64,000 nucleotides of DNA from positions 1-64,000 of the forward strand of contig NZ_JAAVTK010000003.1 of NCBI RefSeq assembly GCF_012275535.1, in the 5' to 3' direction. The first letter of the stretch is position 1, and each line of letters begins with the position of its first letter. Made by a program: the position numbers and the translations under genes. Under the pieces are notes generated by a model. That model did not search any database. It saw only the letters and a list, made by a program, of their open reading frames with translations, and was not told the origin of the DNA. Shown here piece after piece: positions 42,503-49,981 of the stretch. This DNA comes from Hymenobacter artigasi. Lineage in GTDB: Bacteria > Bacteroidota > Bacteroidia > Cytophagales > Hymenobacteraceae.

Positions 42503-43300
42503 ATGATAAAAGTTGTGCTTGTTGTGCTGAGCGTGGCGGTGGCGCTGTACTTACTCCTGTGCGGTGTGCTGTATTTCAAGCAGGAAAAGCTGCTGTTTGC
42601 GCCCACGCACTTGCCGGCCAGCTACCGGTTTCGGTTTCCCGGCCCGTTTGAGGAGCGGTGGACCACGGCCGCCGACGGCACCCGGCTGCACGGCCTGCTT
42701 TTCAAAGCGCCCGATTCCAAAGGCCTGATATTCTACCTGCACGGCAACGGCGGCGCGCTCGACAGCTGGGGCAACGCGGCGGCAACCTACACTACGTTGC
42801 ACTATGATGTATTCCTGCTCGACTACCGGGGCTATGGCAAAAGCGGTGGCACCATCACAAACCAGGCCCAGATGCTGGCCGATGTGGATACCGTGTACCA
42901 GCAGCTGCGGCCCGAATATCCCGAAAACCGCACGGTTATCCTGGGCTACTCCCTTGGCACCGGGCCGGCCACCTGGCTGGCCGCCCGTCACCACCCGAAG
43001 CTGCTGATTTTGCAGGCCCCGTACTACAGCATGCGCGACATGGCGGCGCGGCTTTATCCGTTTGTGCCGGGCCTCATTTTGCGGTATCCTATGCCTACCA
43101 ACGAATTAATTGGCCAGGTGAGCGCGCCCATCGTGCTGTTTCACGGCGACCACGACGAGGTGATTGATTACAATTCGACGTTGCGGCTGAAAGCGCTGCT
43201 CAAGCCCACCGACAAGCTCATTGTGCTGCCCGGCGCGCGCCACAACGGCATGACCGACAACCCGCAGTACCGCCGGGAGCTGGCGCAGCTCTTGGAGTAG
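42503..43300 (+). CDS. membrane-anchored alpha/beta hydrolase (YfhR/BEM46-like)
   Basis: 265 residues. An N-terminal transmembrane helix (VVLVVLSVAVALYLLLCGVLYF) leads to a hydrolase domain: oxyanion region YLHGNGGALDSWG, DYRGYGKSGG, nucleophile GYSLGTG, acid in HGDHDEVID and base His in PGARHNGMTD. These match BEM46/YfhR-type serine hydrolases of unknown substrate. The ATG at 42503 is preferred to that at 42446 because the membrane helix then starts at the N-terminus. It lies 72 bases downstream of moaA. Confidence 0.85.
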   Translation: MIKVVLVVLSVAVALYLLLCGVLYFKQEKLLFAPTHLPASYRFRFPGPFEERWTTAADGTRLHGLLFKAPDSKGLIFYLHGNGGALDSWGNAAATYTTLHYDVFLLDYRGYGKSGGTITNQAQMLADVDTVYQQLRPEYPENRTVILGYSLGTGPATWLAARHHPKLLILQAPYYSMRDMAARLYPFVPGLILRYPMPTNELIGQVSAPIVLFHGDHDEVIDYNSTLRLKALLKPTDKLIVLPGARHNGMTDNPQYRRELAQLLE

Positions 43301-43510
43301 CATAGGTAGTTTTCAAGGCCAAAAAATTAGCAATAATTAACTGATTATCAAATATTTTTGCTGCAAATCGCCGACGGGAACGTTTGCTGGCGCATAAGCT
43401 GTGCTTTTGCAAAACGAGCAACTTCGCGGCGCTGGCCGGCGTTGGCGTAGCTTGTAATTTGCCGGAACCGGAGCCCCGGTTCCGGCCGATTACCGCTACG
43501 CTTTTGGATT

Positions 43511-44677
43511 ATGAGTATGATTACGCTGCCGCCGGCCACCGGCTATATTTCCCGCAAAACCCACCGCCTGGCCGTAGGGGCACTATTTTTTCTGTTGGGG
43601 CTGTGCTTTGCCAGCTGGGCGTCGCGCATTCCGAGCGTGCAGCAAACGATGGGCATTTCGGAGGCGGCGCTGGGCGGCGTGCTGCTGGCCATTCCGTTGG
43701 GGCAGCTGGTGTCGCTGCCGCTGGCGGGCTGGCTGGTGGCCCGGCAGGGCAGCCGCCGGGTGGTGCTGTGGGGCGTGGTGCTGTACGCTGCCGCGCTACT
43801 GGGACTGGGCTGGGCCGGCAGCCTGTGGCAGCTGCTGCCGTGCCTGGTGCTGTTTGGGGTGGGCGGCAACCTCACCAATATTTCGGTGAATACCCAGGCC
43901 GTGGGCGTGGAGCGGCTTTACAAGCACAAGCCCATTATGGCCTCGTTTCATGGGTTGTGGAGCCTGGCGGGGTTTGTGGCGGCGGCCGTGGGCTCGTTTA
44001 TGATTGGGCACGCGGTGCCGCCGGGCGTGCATTTCATTTTTATTGCCCTGTTTATTCTGGCTGGGCTGGCGGTGAGCGCTGGCTACACGGTGCGCGAAGA
44101 TTTGGGCGTCGACCCCGACCAGCCCATCTTCGTAAAGCCCGACAGGGAACTGCTGGGCCTGGGGGCCATTGCCTTCTGCGCGCTCATCTGCGAGGGGGCC
44201 ATGTTCGACTGGAGCGGGGTGTATTTCAAGAAAGTCATTCACGCCGATAAGGCCTGGGTGGGGGCGGGCTACACGGCCTTTATGAGCACCATGGCGCTGG
44301 GCCGCTTCGGGGCCGACTGGCTGGCCCACCGCCTCGGGCCGAAGCGCGTGATTCAGCTCAGCGGCCTGCTCACTGCTACCGGCTTGAGCATTGCCGTGGC
44401 CTGGCCCACGCTGCCCACGGCGCTGCTGGGCTTTTTGCTGGTGGGCTTTGGCACCTCGGCGGTGGTGCCGCTGGTGTACTCGGCGGCAGGGAAGTCGACG
44501 CATATGTCGGCGGGCATGGCGCTGGCGGCGGTGTCCACCATTGGCTTTTTCGGTTTTTTATTGGGGCCGCCGGTTATTGGCTTCGTGGCCGGAGCTACCA
44601 GTCTGCGCGTGTCGTTTGCCCTGATTGCGGTGATGGGGCTGTGCGTGTCGGCGGTGGCGAGCCGGGTGCGGGTGTAG
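43511..44677 (+). CDS. MFS transporter (YbjJ/FucP-like)
   Basis: 388 residues with 12 transmembrane segments. N-terminal signature LGLCFASWASRIPSVQQTMGISEAALGGVLLAIPLGQLVSLPLAGWLVARQGSRR includes the MFS loop-2 motif in degenerate form; the second half has YTAFMSTMALGRFGADWLAHRLGPKR, which is diagnostic for the YbjJ/sugar-type MFS group. The substrate is unknown. It stands alone with a 210-base AT-richer upstream gap in which I see no clear promoter. Confidence 0.85.
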   Translation: MSMITLPPATGYISRKTHRLAVGALFFLLGLCFASWASRIPSVQQTMGISEAALGGVLLAIPLGQLVSLPLAGWLVARQGSRRVVLWGVVLYAAALLGLGWAGSLWQLLPCLVLFGVGGNLTNISVNTQAVGVERLYKHKPIMASFHGLWSLAGFVAAAVGSFMIGHAVPPGVHFIFIALFILAGLAVSAGYTVREDLGVDPDQPIFVKPDRELLGLGAIAFCALICEGAMFDWSGVYFKKVIHADKAWVGAGYTAFMSTMALGRFGADWLAHRLGPKRVIQLSGLLTATGLSIAVAWPTLPTALLGFLLVGFGTSAVVPLVYSAAGKSTHMSAGMALAAVSTIGFFGFLLGPPVIGFVAGATSLRVSFALIAVMGLCVSAVASRVRV

Positions 44678-44706
44678 GATTTGGGGAATGGGATAAGGGA
44701 TGTGTC

Positions 44707-44804
44707 CGTCATGCAGCGCGCAGCGAAGCAGCTTTCCCGCACAAGTAATTCTAACATTTAAGTTAGTTACACGGTAAAGATGCTTCGCTGCGCGCTGCAT
44801 GACG
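44707..44804. repeat. long inverted repeat, CGTCATGCAGCGC type
   Basis: Perfect 24-base arms (44707-44730, 44781-44804) containing CATGCAGCGCGCAGCGAAGC, around a 50-base loop. The design (GTCATGC...GCGAAGC) recalls family A (GTCATCC...GCGAAGG) but sequence differs. It lies between tandem genes. Confidence 0.88.
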
Positions 44805-44846
44805 TTCTTTTGAATGGATTCTAAACCTCATTCCAAAACCCACCAA

Positions 44847-45224
44847 ATGGAAAACCCCCAATCCGTCACCAAATACACCTGGGACGACATGCCCAAAGAG
44901 CAGCTGTCGGACCAGCTTTCGCGCCGCCTCATCACGGGCGATAAGATGATGCTGGCCCACGTTTACCTCAAGAAAGGCTGCATCGTGCCCCTGCACCAGC
45001 ACCACAACGAGCAGATTACCTACATTCTGGAAGGTGCGCTGCGCTTCTGGATTGGCTCCGAAGATGCCGAGCCCATTGTGGTGGGTGTGGGCGAGGTACT
45101 GCACATTCCGTCCAACGTATGGCACAAGGCCGAAGCCATTGAAGACACGCTCGATGTGGATATCTTCAGTCCGCCCCGCCAGGACTGGCTCGACAAATCG
45201 GACGACTACCTGCGCCTGAAATAG
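44847..45224 (+). CDS. cupin-domain protein
   Basis: 125-residue single cupin. The metal-binding motif is PLHQHHNEQITYILEGALRF with three His and one Glu (HxHxxxxE), and the second cupin motif is HIPSNVWHKAEAIED. Such small cupins bind metal and may act as isomerases, dioxygenases or regulators. ATG 44847 is preferred; an ATG at 44814 is also in frame. The SDR gene begins eight bases after its stop, so the two are likely one operon and may share a substrate. Confidence 0.8.
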   Translation: MENPQSVTKYTWDDMPKEQLSDQLSRRLITGDKMMLAHVYLKKGCIVPLHQHHNEQITYILEGALRFWIGSEDAEPIVVGVGEVLHIPSNVWHKAEAIEDTLDVDIFSPPRQDWLDKSDDYLRLK

Positions 45225-45231
45225 CCCGATT

Positions 45232-46023
45232 ATGGACCTCGGACTGAAAGGAAAAGTTGCCCTGGTGGCCGCCGCCAGCCAGGGCCTGGGCCACGCCGTG
45301 GCCGAGGAGCTGGCCGCCGAAGGCGCGTCACTCATCCTCTGCGCCCGCCACGACGCGGCGCTGCAGGAAACCTGCGCTGCCATCTCGGCCGCCCACGGCA
45401 CGCCCGTGCTGGGCCTGGCCACCGACGTAGCCGACCCCGCCGCCGTGGCCCGCCTCGTGGCCGCCGGCCAGGCCCGCTTCGGCCGCATCGACATCCTGGT
45501 GACCAACGCCGGCGGCCCGCCCGCCGGCACCTTCGATACGCTGAGTGCCGAGCAGTGGCAGGCCGCTACGCAGCTGCTGCTCACCAGCGTGGTGGAGCTG
45601 ACCCGCGCCGTGCTGCCCGGCATGCGGGAGCGGGGCTGGGGCCGCATCCTCAACATCACCTCCATCTCGGTGAAGCAGCCGGTGGCCAACCTTATGCTGT
45701 CCAACAGCTTGCGGGCGGCCGTCACGGGCATGGCTCGCACACTGGCCACCGAAGTAGCCGCCCAGGGCATCACCGTGAACAACATTCTGCCCGGCTACAC
45801 CCGCACCGAGCGCGTGGTGGGCCTGGCCGAGGCCACAGCCACCCGCGAGGGTATTTCGGCTGCCGAGGCCACGGCCCGTTGGGAAGCCGAAATCCCCATG
45901 CGCCGGCTGGGCGAGCCCCGCGAGTTTGCGGCGTTGGCGGCGTTTTTGTGCTCGGAGCGGGCCAGCTACATCACCGGCACTTCGGTGCCGGTGGATGGCG
46001 GGTGGATTCGCTCGCTGCTGTAA
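45232..46023 (+). CDS. SDR-family protein lacking the usual YxxxK motif
   Basis: 263 residues with a Rossmann fold (VALVAAASQGLGHAVAEEL, NAG in VTNAGGPP) and typical C-terminal end (ITGTSVPVDGGWIRSLL). At the active site the usual Tyr-x3-Lys is replaced: after NITSISVKQP the helix reads VANLMLSNSLRAAVTGMAR, with Leu-Ser-Asn and Arg. A defined subset of SDRs shows this pattern and its chemistry is unclear. It is paired with a cupin gene, which may indicate a common pathway. Confidence 0.85.
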   Translation: MDLGLKGKVALVAAASQGLGHAVAEELAAEGASLILCARHDAALQETCAAISAAHGTPVLGLATDVADPAAVARLVAAGQARFGRIDILVTNAGGPPAGTFDTLSAEQWQAATQLLLTSVVELTRAVLPGMRERGWGRILNITSISVKQPVANLMLSNSLRAAVTGMARTLATEVAAQGITVNNILPGYTRTERVVGLAEATATREGISAAEATARWEAEIPMRRLGEPREFAALAAFLCSERASYITGTSVPVDGGWIRSLL

Positions 46024-46036
46024 ACCCAACGCCGAA

Positions 46037-46142
46037 ACCTCACCCCCGGCCCCTCTCCTTGGGGAGAGGGGAGCCTGACGGTTATAGACGGTCACGCCGC
46101 CGTCGCCCCCCTCTCCCCAAGGAGAGGGGTCGGGGGTGAGGT
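46037..46142. repeat. palindromic element, family C copy 2
   Basis: Arms of ~43 bases with few mismatches; left begins ACCTCACCCCCGGCCCCTCT, core CTTGGGG, then GAGAGGGGAGCCTGACGG. The core is complementary in the right arm. It lies between the SDR gene and the MFS exporter gene. Confidence 0.9.
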
Positions 46143-46173
46143 GCCCCGCCTGCTTCGTTAAACATCATTCCCC

Positions 46174-47739
46174 GTGACCGAAAACCTCACCCACCGCCAG
46201 AAGATGCTCACCTTGGCCGGCATTCTGCTGGCTATGTTTTTGGGGGCGCTCGACCAAACCATTGTGAGCACCGCCCTACCGCGCATCGTGGCCGATTTGC
46301 ACGGACTCGACCGCTTTACGTGGGTGGCCACGGCCTACCTGGTGGCCAGCACGGCGCTGGTGCCCATTTATGGCAAGCTGGCCGATATGTACTCGCGGCG
46401 CACGATTGAGATTGTGGCAGTGAGCATTTTCCTGGTCGGCTCGGGGCTGTGCGGGCTGGCGGGCGAGTTTGGGAGCTTGCCGGTGCTGGGCGATGGCATG
46501 ACGCAGCTGGTGGTGTTCCGGGCCATTCAGGGGTTTGGCGGGGCGGGGCTGTTTGCCATGGCCTTCATCATTATTGCCGACTTATTTGCGCCGGCCGAGC
46601 GGGGGCGCTACCAGGGTTTTACGGGCGCGGTGTTCGGCACGTCGTCGGTGCTGGGGCCGCTGCTGGGCGGGTTTCTCACCGATAAGGGAACCGGCCTGAT
46701 TCCCGGGGTGGCGGGCTGGCGGCTGGTGTTCTACGTGAACCTGCCGCTGGGCCTGGTAGCCCTCTGGTTTATCATGACGCAAATGCCGCCGCTGCGCCCC
46801 CGCACCGCGCCCAAGCCGTTCGACTACCTCTCGGCGGCGCTGCTGATGGCCGGGCTGGGGCCGCTGGTCATCGCGCTGCAGCTCAACCGCACCGTTTATC
46901 CCTGGACGGCCCCGCTCACGCTGGGCATGCTGGCCTGGGCGGTGGTGGCGCTGGGCCTGTTTGTGGTGCGCAGCCTGCGGCACGAAAACCCGATTCTCAA
47001 CTTCGGCCTGTTCAGAAACAAGGTGTTCCGGTCGGCCAATGCGGCGCTGTTTCTCATGGGCGGGGCATTTCTGGGCATCATCATTTTCGAGCCGCTGTTT
47101 ATGGTGAACGTGCTGGGCGAGTCGGCCACGCGGGCCGGGGCCAGCCTTATTCCGCTGTCGCTGGGCGTGGTGTCGGGCTCGCTGCTGGCCGGCCAGATGG
47201 TATCGCGATTCGGCCACTACAAGCGCTGGATGCTGAGCGGCATTTCGGTCCTGCTGCTGGGCCTCACGCTGCTGGCCACCATGCCGCCCACCGTGCAATA
47301 CCATCAGGTGCTGCTGTATCTGGCCATCTGCGGGCTGGGTCTCGGGCCCACCATGCCGCTCTACACCCTGGCCGTGCAAAACGCCACCGCCCCCGAGCTG
47401 ATGGGCCAGGCTACCTCGGCCAGCCAGTTTTTCCGGCAGATTGGTGGGGCAATCGCCGCCTCGGCGCTGGGCGCGGTGCTCACCTTCACCCTCACGCATA
47501 GCCTGCCCGCTGCCGCGCAGGCCCCCGCCACCCGCCCGCCCGTGGCGGCGGCTGATGGCCCACTACCCTCGGCCGCTGCCACGGCCAGTGCCAGCCCGGC
47601 AGTGCGGGCGGCATTTTCGAAAGCCATTTCGCGGGTTTATGTATTCAATATCTTTCTGGTAGTGGGCGGGTTTGTGCTCACGCTGTTTGTGCCGGAGCTG
47701 CCGCTGCGCAAGAGCAACGAAGGGCCGCCAGCGCCGTAG
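46174..47739 (+). CDS. DHA2-family MFS drug exporter
   Basis: 521 residues, 14 transmembrane segments, EmrB/QacA type. MFLGALDQTIVSTALPRIVADL in TM1, WVATAYLVASTALVPIYGKLADMYSRR (motif A) and GAVFGTSSVLGPLLGGFLTD (motif C of antiporters) are visible. The C-terminal part has a Pro/Ala/Thr-rich loop (~430-470) between the last helices. It uses the proton gradient to export drugs or metabolites. GTG start at 46174. The TAG stop lies inside the next palindrome. Confidence 0.92.
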   Translation: MTENLTHRQKMLTLAGILLAMFLGALDQTIVSTALPRIVADLHGLDRFTWVATAYLVASTALVPIYGKLADMYSRRTIEIVAVSIFLVGSGLCGLAGEFGSLPVLGDGMTQLVVFRAIQGFGGAGLFAMAFIIIADLFAPAERGRYQGFTGAVFGTSSVLGPLLGGFLTDKGTGLIPGVAGWRLVFYVNLPLGLVALWFIMTQMPPLRPRTAPKPFDYLSAALLMAGLGPLVIALQLNRTVYPWTAPLTLGMLAWAVVALGLFVVRSLRHENPILNFGLFRNKVFRSANAALFLMGGAFLGIIIFEPLFMVNVLGESATRAGASLIPLSLGVVSGSLLAGQMVSRFGHYKRWMLSGISVLLLGLTLLATMPPTVQYHQVLLYLAICGLGLGPTMPLYTLAVQNATAPELMGQATSASQFFRQIGGAIAASALGAVLTFTLTHSLPAAAQAPATRPPVAAADGPLPSAAATASASPAVRAAFSKAISRVYVFNIFLVVGGFVLTLFVPELPLRKSNEGPPAP

Positions 47740-47821
47740 GGGCGGGGCTTGCCCCCGCCCGCCGTTGAACGGAATCGGGCCTGCGGTGCGAACGATGGGC
47801 GGGGGCAGGCCCCGCCCCTAC
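47736..47821. repeat. long inverted repeat, GTAGGGGCGGGGC type
   Basis: 25-base arms (47736-47760, 47797-47821) with one mismatch, around a 36-base loop. The left arm includes the TAG stop codon (47737-47739) of the MFS gene. It immediately precedes the promoter of the cobalamin riboswitch. Confidence 0.88.
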
Positions 47822-47850
47822 TTGTTTCAGTACCCTTTTACATACCTTTG
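47822..47850 (+). promoter_or_regulatory. promoter of the cobalamin riboswitch transcript
   Basis: TTG (47822-47824), 18-base spacer, TACCTTTG (47843-47850): a full Bacteroidota-type promoter about 35 bases before the aptamer. Confidence 0.65.
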
Positions 47851-47884
47851 CCCCGTTGGTTCTCGGTTTGATTTCCTTCAATCA

Positions 47885-48090
47885 GCGGACGGTTTTTCAC
47901 CCGGGCTTTGGCCGGGGTAAAGATTAAAAGGGAATCGGGTGCAACTCCCGAACAGACGCGCTACTGTGAGTTTCCCGGCCCTGATGGGCCGGAGCCGGTG
48001 AGCCCCATTTGCAAGTCCATTGACCCGCCGAAAGCGGGCTGAGAAGGGCGGGGCCCACCCGAAATAAGTCAGGAGACCTGCCGGCCGCCG
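47885..48090 (+). ncRNA. cobalamin (B12) riboswitch
   Basis: Class I cobalamin aptamer. Core segments are in order: AAAGGGAATCGGGTGCAACT, CCGAACAGACGCGCTACTGT, paired arms CCGGCCCTGATGGGCCGG and CCCGCCGAAAGCGGG, and the B12 box AATAAGTCAGGAGACCTGCC. A downstream GC hairpin (48139-48157) could be part of the switch. In Bacteroidota this RNA usually controls B12 receptors or cobalamin genes, but the next gene on this strand is an acyl-CoA thioesterase 155 bases away. The true target is not evident. Confidence 0.93.
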
Positions 48091-48138
48091 AGTGATGCTG
48101 CCCTCGCGCTTTGGGGCTGGCATCGGCGGTGCCGTGCC

Positions 48139-48157
48139 GCCGCGCCCTGGGCGCGGC
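48139..48157 (+). promoter_or_regulatory. GC hairpin between the riboswitch and the thioesterase gene
   Basis: GCCGCGCC pairs with GGCGCGGC around CTG, without a T tract. It may be the expression platform of the riboswitch or incidental. Confidence 0.4.
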
Positions 48158-48244
48158 CGGGGTGGCGTGCGGCCGATGGCGGGCTTTGGCATAGTGGGCT
48201 TGAACGCAAACGGAGGCCGTTTCTCACCTCTTTTCCTGCTCCGC

Positions 48245-48634
48245 ATGCTTCTTGCCGACCGTATTGCCCGCGCCGAAACGCGCATTTTCAAAGCCGTTTT
48301 TCCCAACACCACCAACCATTACGACACCCTGTTCGGCGGCACCACACTCCTGCTAATGGACGAGGTGGCCTTCATCGCCGCCACCCGCTTTTCGCGCCTG
48401 AAAATGGTGACGGTTTCGTCCGAGCGGGTCGATTTCACGCACCCCATTCCCGGCGGCTCGCTGGTAGAATTGGTAGCGAATATTGAGCACGTGGGCCGCA
48501 CCAGCCTCAAGGTGCGCGTCGAATTATTCGTGGAGCAGATGTATTCCGAAGACCGCCACAAGGCCGTTACGGGCCTGTTCACCTTCGTGGCCGTGGATGA
48601 ACACAAGCAGCCCGTACCGATTCTGAGCGTGTAA
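48245..48634 (+). CDS. acyl-CoA thioesterase (hotdog fold, YciA/ACOT-like)
   Basis: 129-residue hotdog enzyme that hydrolyses acyl-CoA. The family signature is VFPNTTNHYDTLFGGTTLLLMDEVAFIAATRF, where the Asn and Asp in NHYDTLFGG and in LMDEVA contribute the active site, and VDFTHPIPGGSLVELVA follows. The ATG at 48245 gives the expected start; the frame is open upstream into the cobalamin riboswitch tail, without family similarity. Regulation by B12 would be unusual, for instance if it serves propionate or methylmalonyl-CoA metabolism; that is speculation. Confidence 0.9.
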   Translation: MLLADRIARAETRIFKAVFPNTTNHYDTLFGGTTLLLMDEVAFIAATRFSRLKMVTVSSERVDFTHPIPGGSLVELVANIEHVGRTSLKVRVELFVEQMYSEDRHKAVTGLFTFVAVDEHKQPVPILSV

Positions 48635-48641
48635 CATCCTT

Positions 48642-48708
48642 GTAGCACATGCTTCAGCTTGTGTCCGTCGGGTATCGTTCAATGGGCACAAGCTGAAGCA
48701 TGTGCTAC
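48642..48708. repeat. long inverted repeat, GTAGCACATGC type
   Basis: 25-base arms (48642-48666, 48684-48708) with one mismatch, containing GCACATGCTTCAGCTTGTG, around a 17-base loop between convergent genes. Confidence 0.88.
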
Positions 48709-48715
48709 GGGTGTA

Positions 48716-49888
48716 CTACACTTTCCCTAGGCCCACCCAGCCGCGCTGCATGGCGTAGTAAATGGCCGTGCCCACAATCAGGCCCACCAGGTAGCCGTAC
48801 GGCAGCCCGGCGCAGAGCAGCCCCACCAGCAGCGCCACCAGCAAATCGGCGCGGCTGGCGCTGATGTCGCGCAGCAGTGTGGCCAGCGACAGCGCCTCAA
48901 ACAGCAGCAGCACGCCCAGCACCGGCAACGGGAAAATCTGCACCACATCGGCAAAGCCCTGGCTGAAAAACAGGCCCATCACCAGGAAAATGCTGCCGTA
49001 GATGACCACCGACCCGCCCGTACGCGCCCCAAACGCATAGTGCCCCACCATGCCGCCCGAGCCGTGGCACACCGGGAAGCCGCCGAAAAATGGGTTCGCC
49101 AGGTTCATCAAAGCATAAGTGAAGCTGATTTTTTTGATGGTGAGCGGCGGGCGCTCCGGGAATAAATCCTGCGCTACCTGCTTGGTGGCCAGAATGGAAT
49201 TGCCGAGCGACAGCGGAATCTGGGGCAGCGCGAGCAGCAGCGCGCCGGTCAGGATATCGGCCGACTGGGGCAGGTGCCAGGTGGGCAGGTGCAGGCCCAC
49301 CGCCTTTTGCGCCGTGGCAAAATCGAGCTTGAACACCAGTGCATACGCCACCCCCAACGCAATGACAATAAGCGCCGCCGGCCAGCGCCGGTTGCCAAAC
49401 AGCACCACCGTGACCGCAAAGGCCGCCGCCGCCAGCGCATAGCCCGCCGCGCCATCGGAGCCTACATATTTGGTGAGGGCCAGCGTGGCCAGCTGTAAGG
49501 CCAGCCCGAACTGGATGCCGCGCACCACGGCCTTGGGCACCAGCCGCGCCAGCACGTCAATCAGCCCGGTTATCGACAGGAAAAACATGCTGATGCCAAT
49601 GGCCAGGCCCCCGCCGAAAATGACCCGGCCGGGAATCTTCTGGGCAATCACCAGCGCCGCGAAGGCCTTGAGCGGCTGCACGGGCATGGGCATGCGGTAC
49701 CACAAGCCGGTGAACACCTGCATCAAGCCAAAGAGTATCAGCACCGAAGCGCTATCGATGCCCGAGGCGGCAATCACGCCGATGAGCAGCGGCAGGTCGG
49801 TGCCGAGGTCGCCAAACGCGCCGGCTACCTCGTTGCGGTCGAAGCGGATGGGTGGGCGCGTGGGGGCAGATAAGGTGGGCGGTTGCAT
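48716..49888 (-). CDS. MOT1-type molybdate transporter
   Basis: 390 residues, about ten transmembrane segments, of the putative sulfate/molybdate transporter family (MFS_MOT1). The two signature stretches are FGDLGTDLPLLIGVIA near the N-terminus and FPVCHGSGGMVGHYAFGARTGG in the second half, both tied to oxyanion transport in plant and algal MOT1. In this window of molybdenum cofactor genes it most likely imports molybdate. The ATG at 49888 directly abuts a dispersed palindrome at 49889. Confidence 0.88.
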   Translation of the reverse strand: MQPPTLSAPTRPPIRFDRNEVAGAFGDLGTDLPLLIGVIAASGIDSASVLILFGLMQVFTGLWYRMPMPVQPLKAFAALVIAQKIPGRVIFGGGLAIGISMFFLSITGLIDVLARLVPKAVVRGIQFGLALQLATLALTKYVGSDGAAGYALAAAAFAVTVVLFGNRRWPAALIVIALGVAYALVFKLDFATAQKAVGLHLPTWHLPQSADILTGALLLALPQIPLSLGNSILATKQVAQDLFPERPPLTIKKISFTYALMNLANPFFGGFPVCHGSGGMVGHYAFGARTGGSVVIYGSIFLVMGLFFSQGFADVVQIFPLPVLGVLLLFEALSLATLLRDISASRADLLVALLVGLLCAGLPYGYLVGLIVGTAIYYAMQRGWVGLGKV

Positions 49889-49976
49889 AGTAGCGCGAAC
49901 TTTGTAGTTCGCGTCCCCGCACCGTTCGCATTTGTTGCACCGGCGCGGGAACGCGAACTACAAAGTTCGCGCTACT
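49889..49976. repeat. GTAGCGCGAACTTTG element, full inverted copy
   Basis: Arms of 34 bases (about 49889-49921 and 49943-49976) with a few mismatches at the inner end. Each arm is a hairpin unit (AGTAGCGCGAACTTTGTAGT). It starts on the base after the MOT1 ATG and ends six bases before the stop codon of the symporter gene. A solo copy is at 40925. Confidence 0.9.
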
Positions 49977-49981
49977 TCGGG

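Noticed and set aside
48092-48244. N-terminal extension of the thioesterase reading back to the riboswitch
   Set aside because: The extra residues are low-complexity Gly/Arg/Pro without family similarity; the ATG at 48245 gives the standard length.
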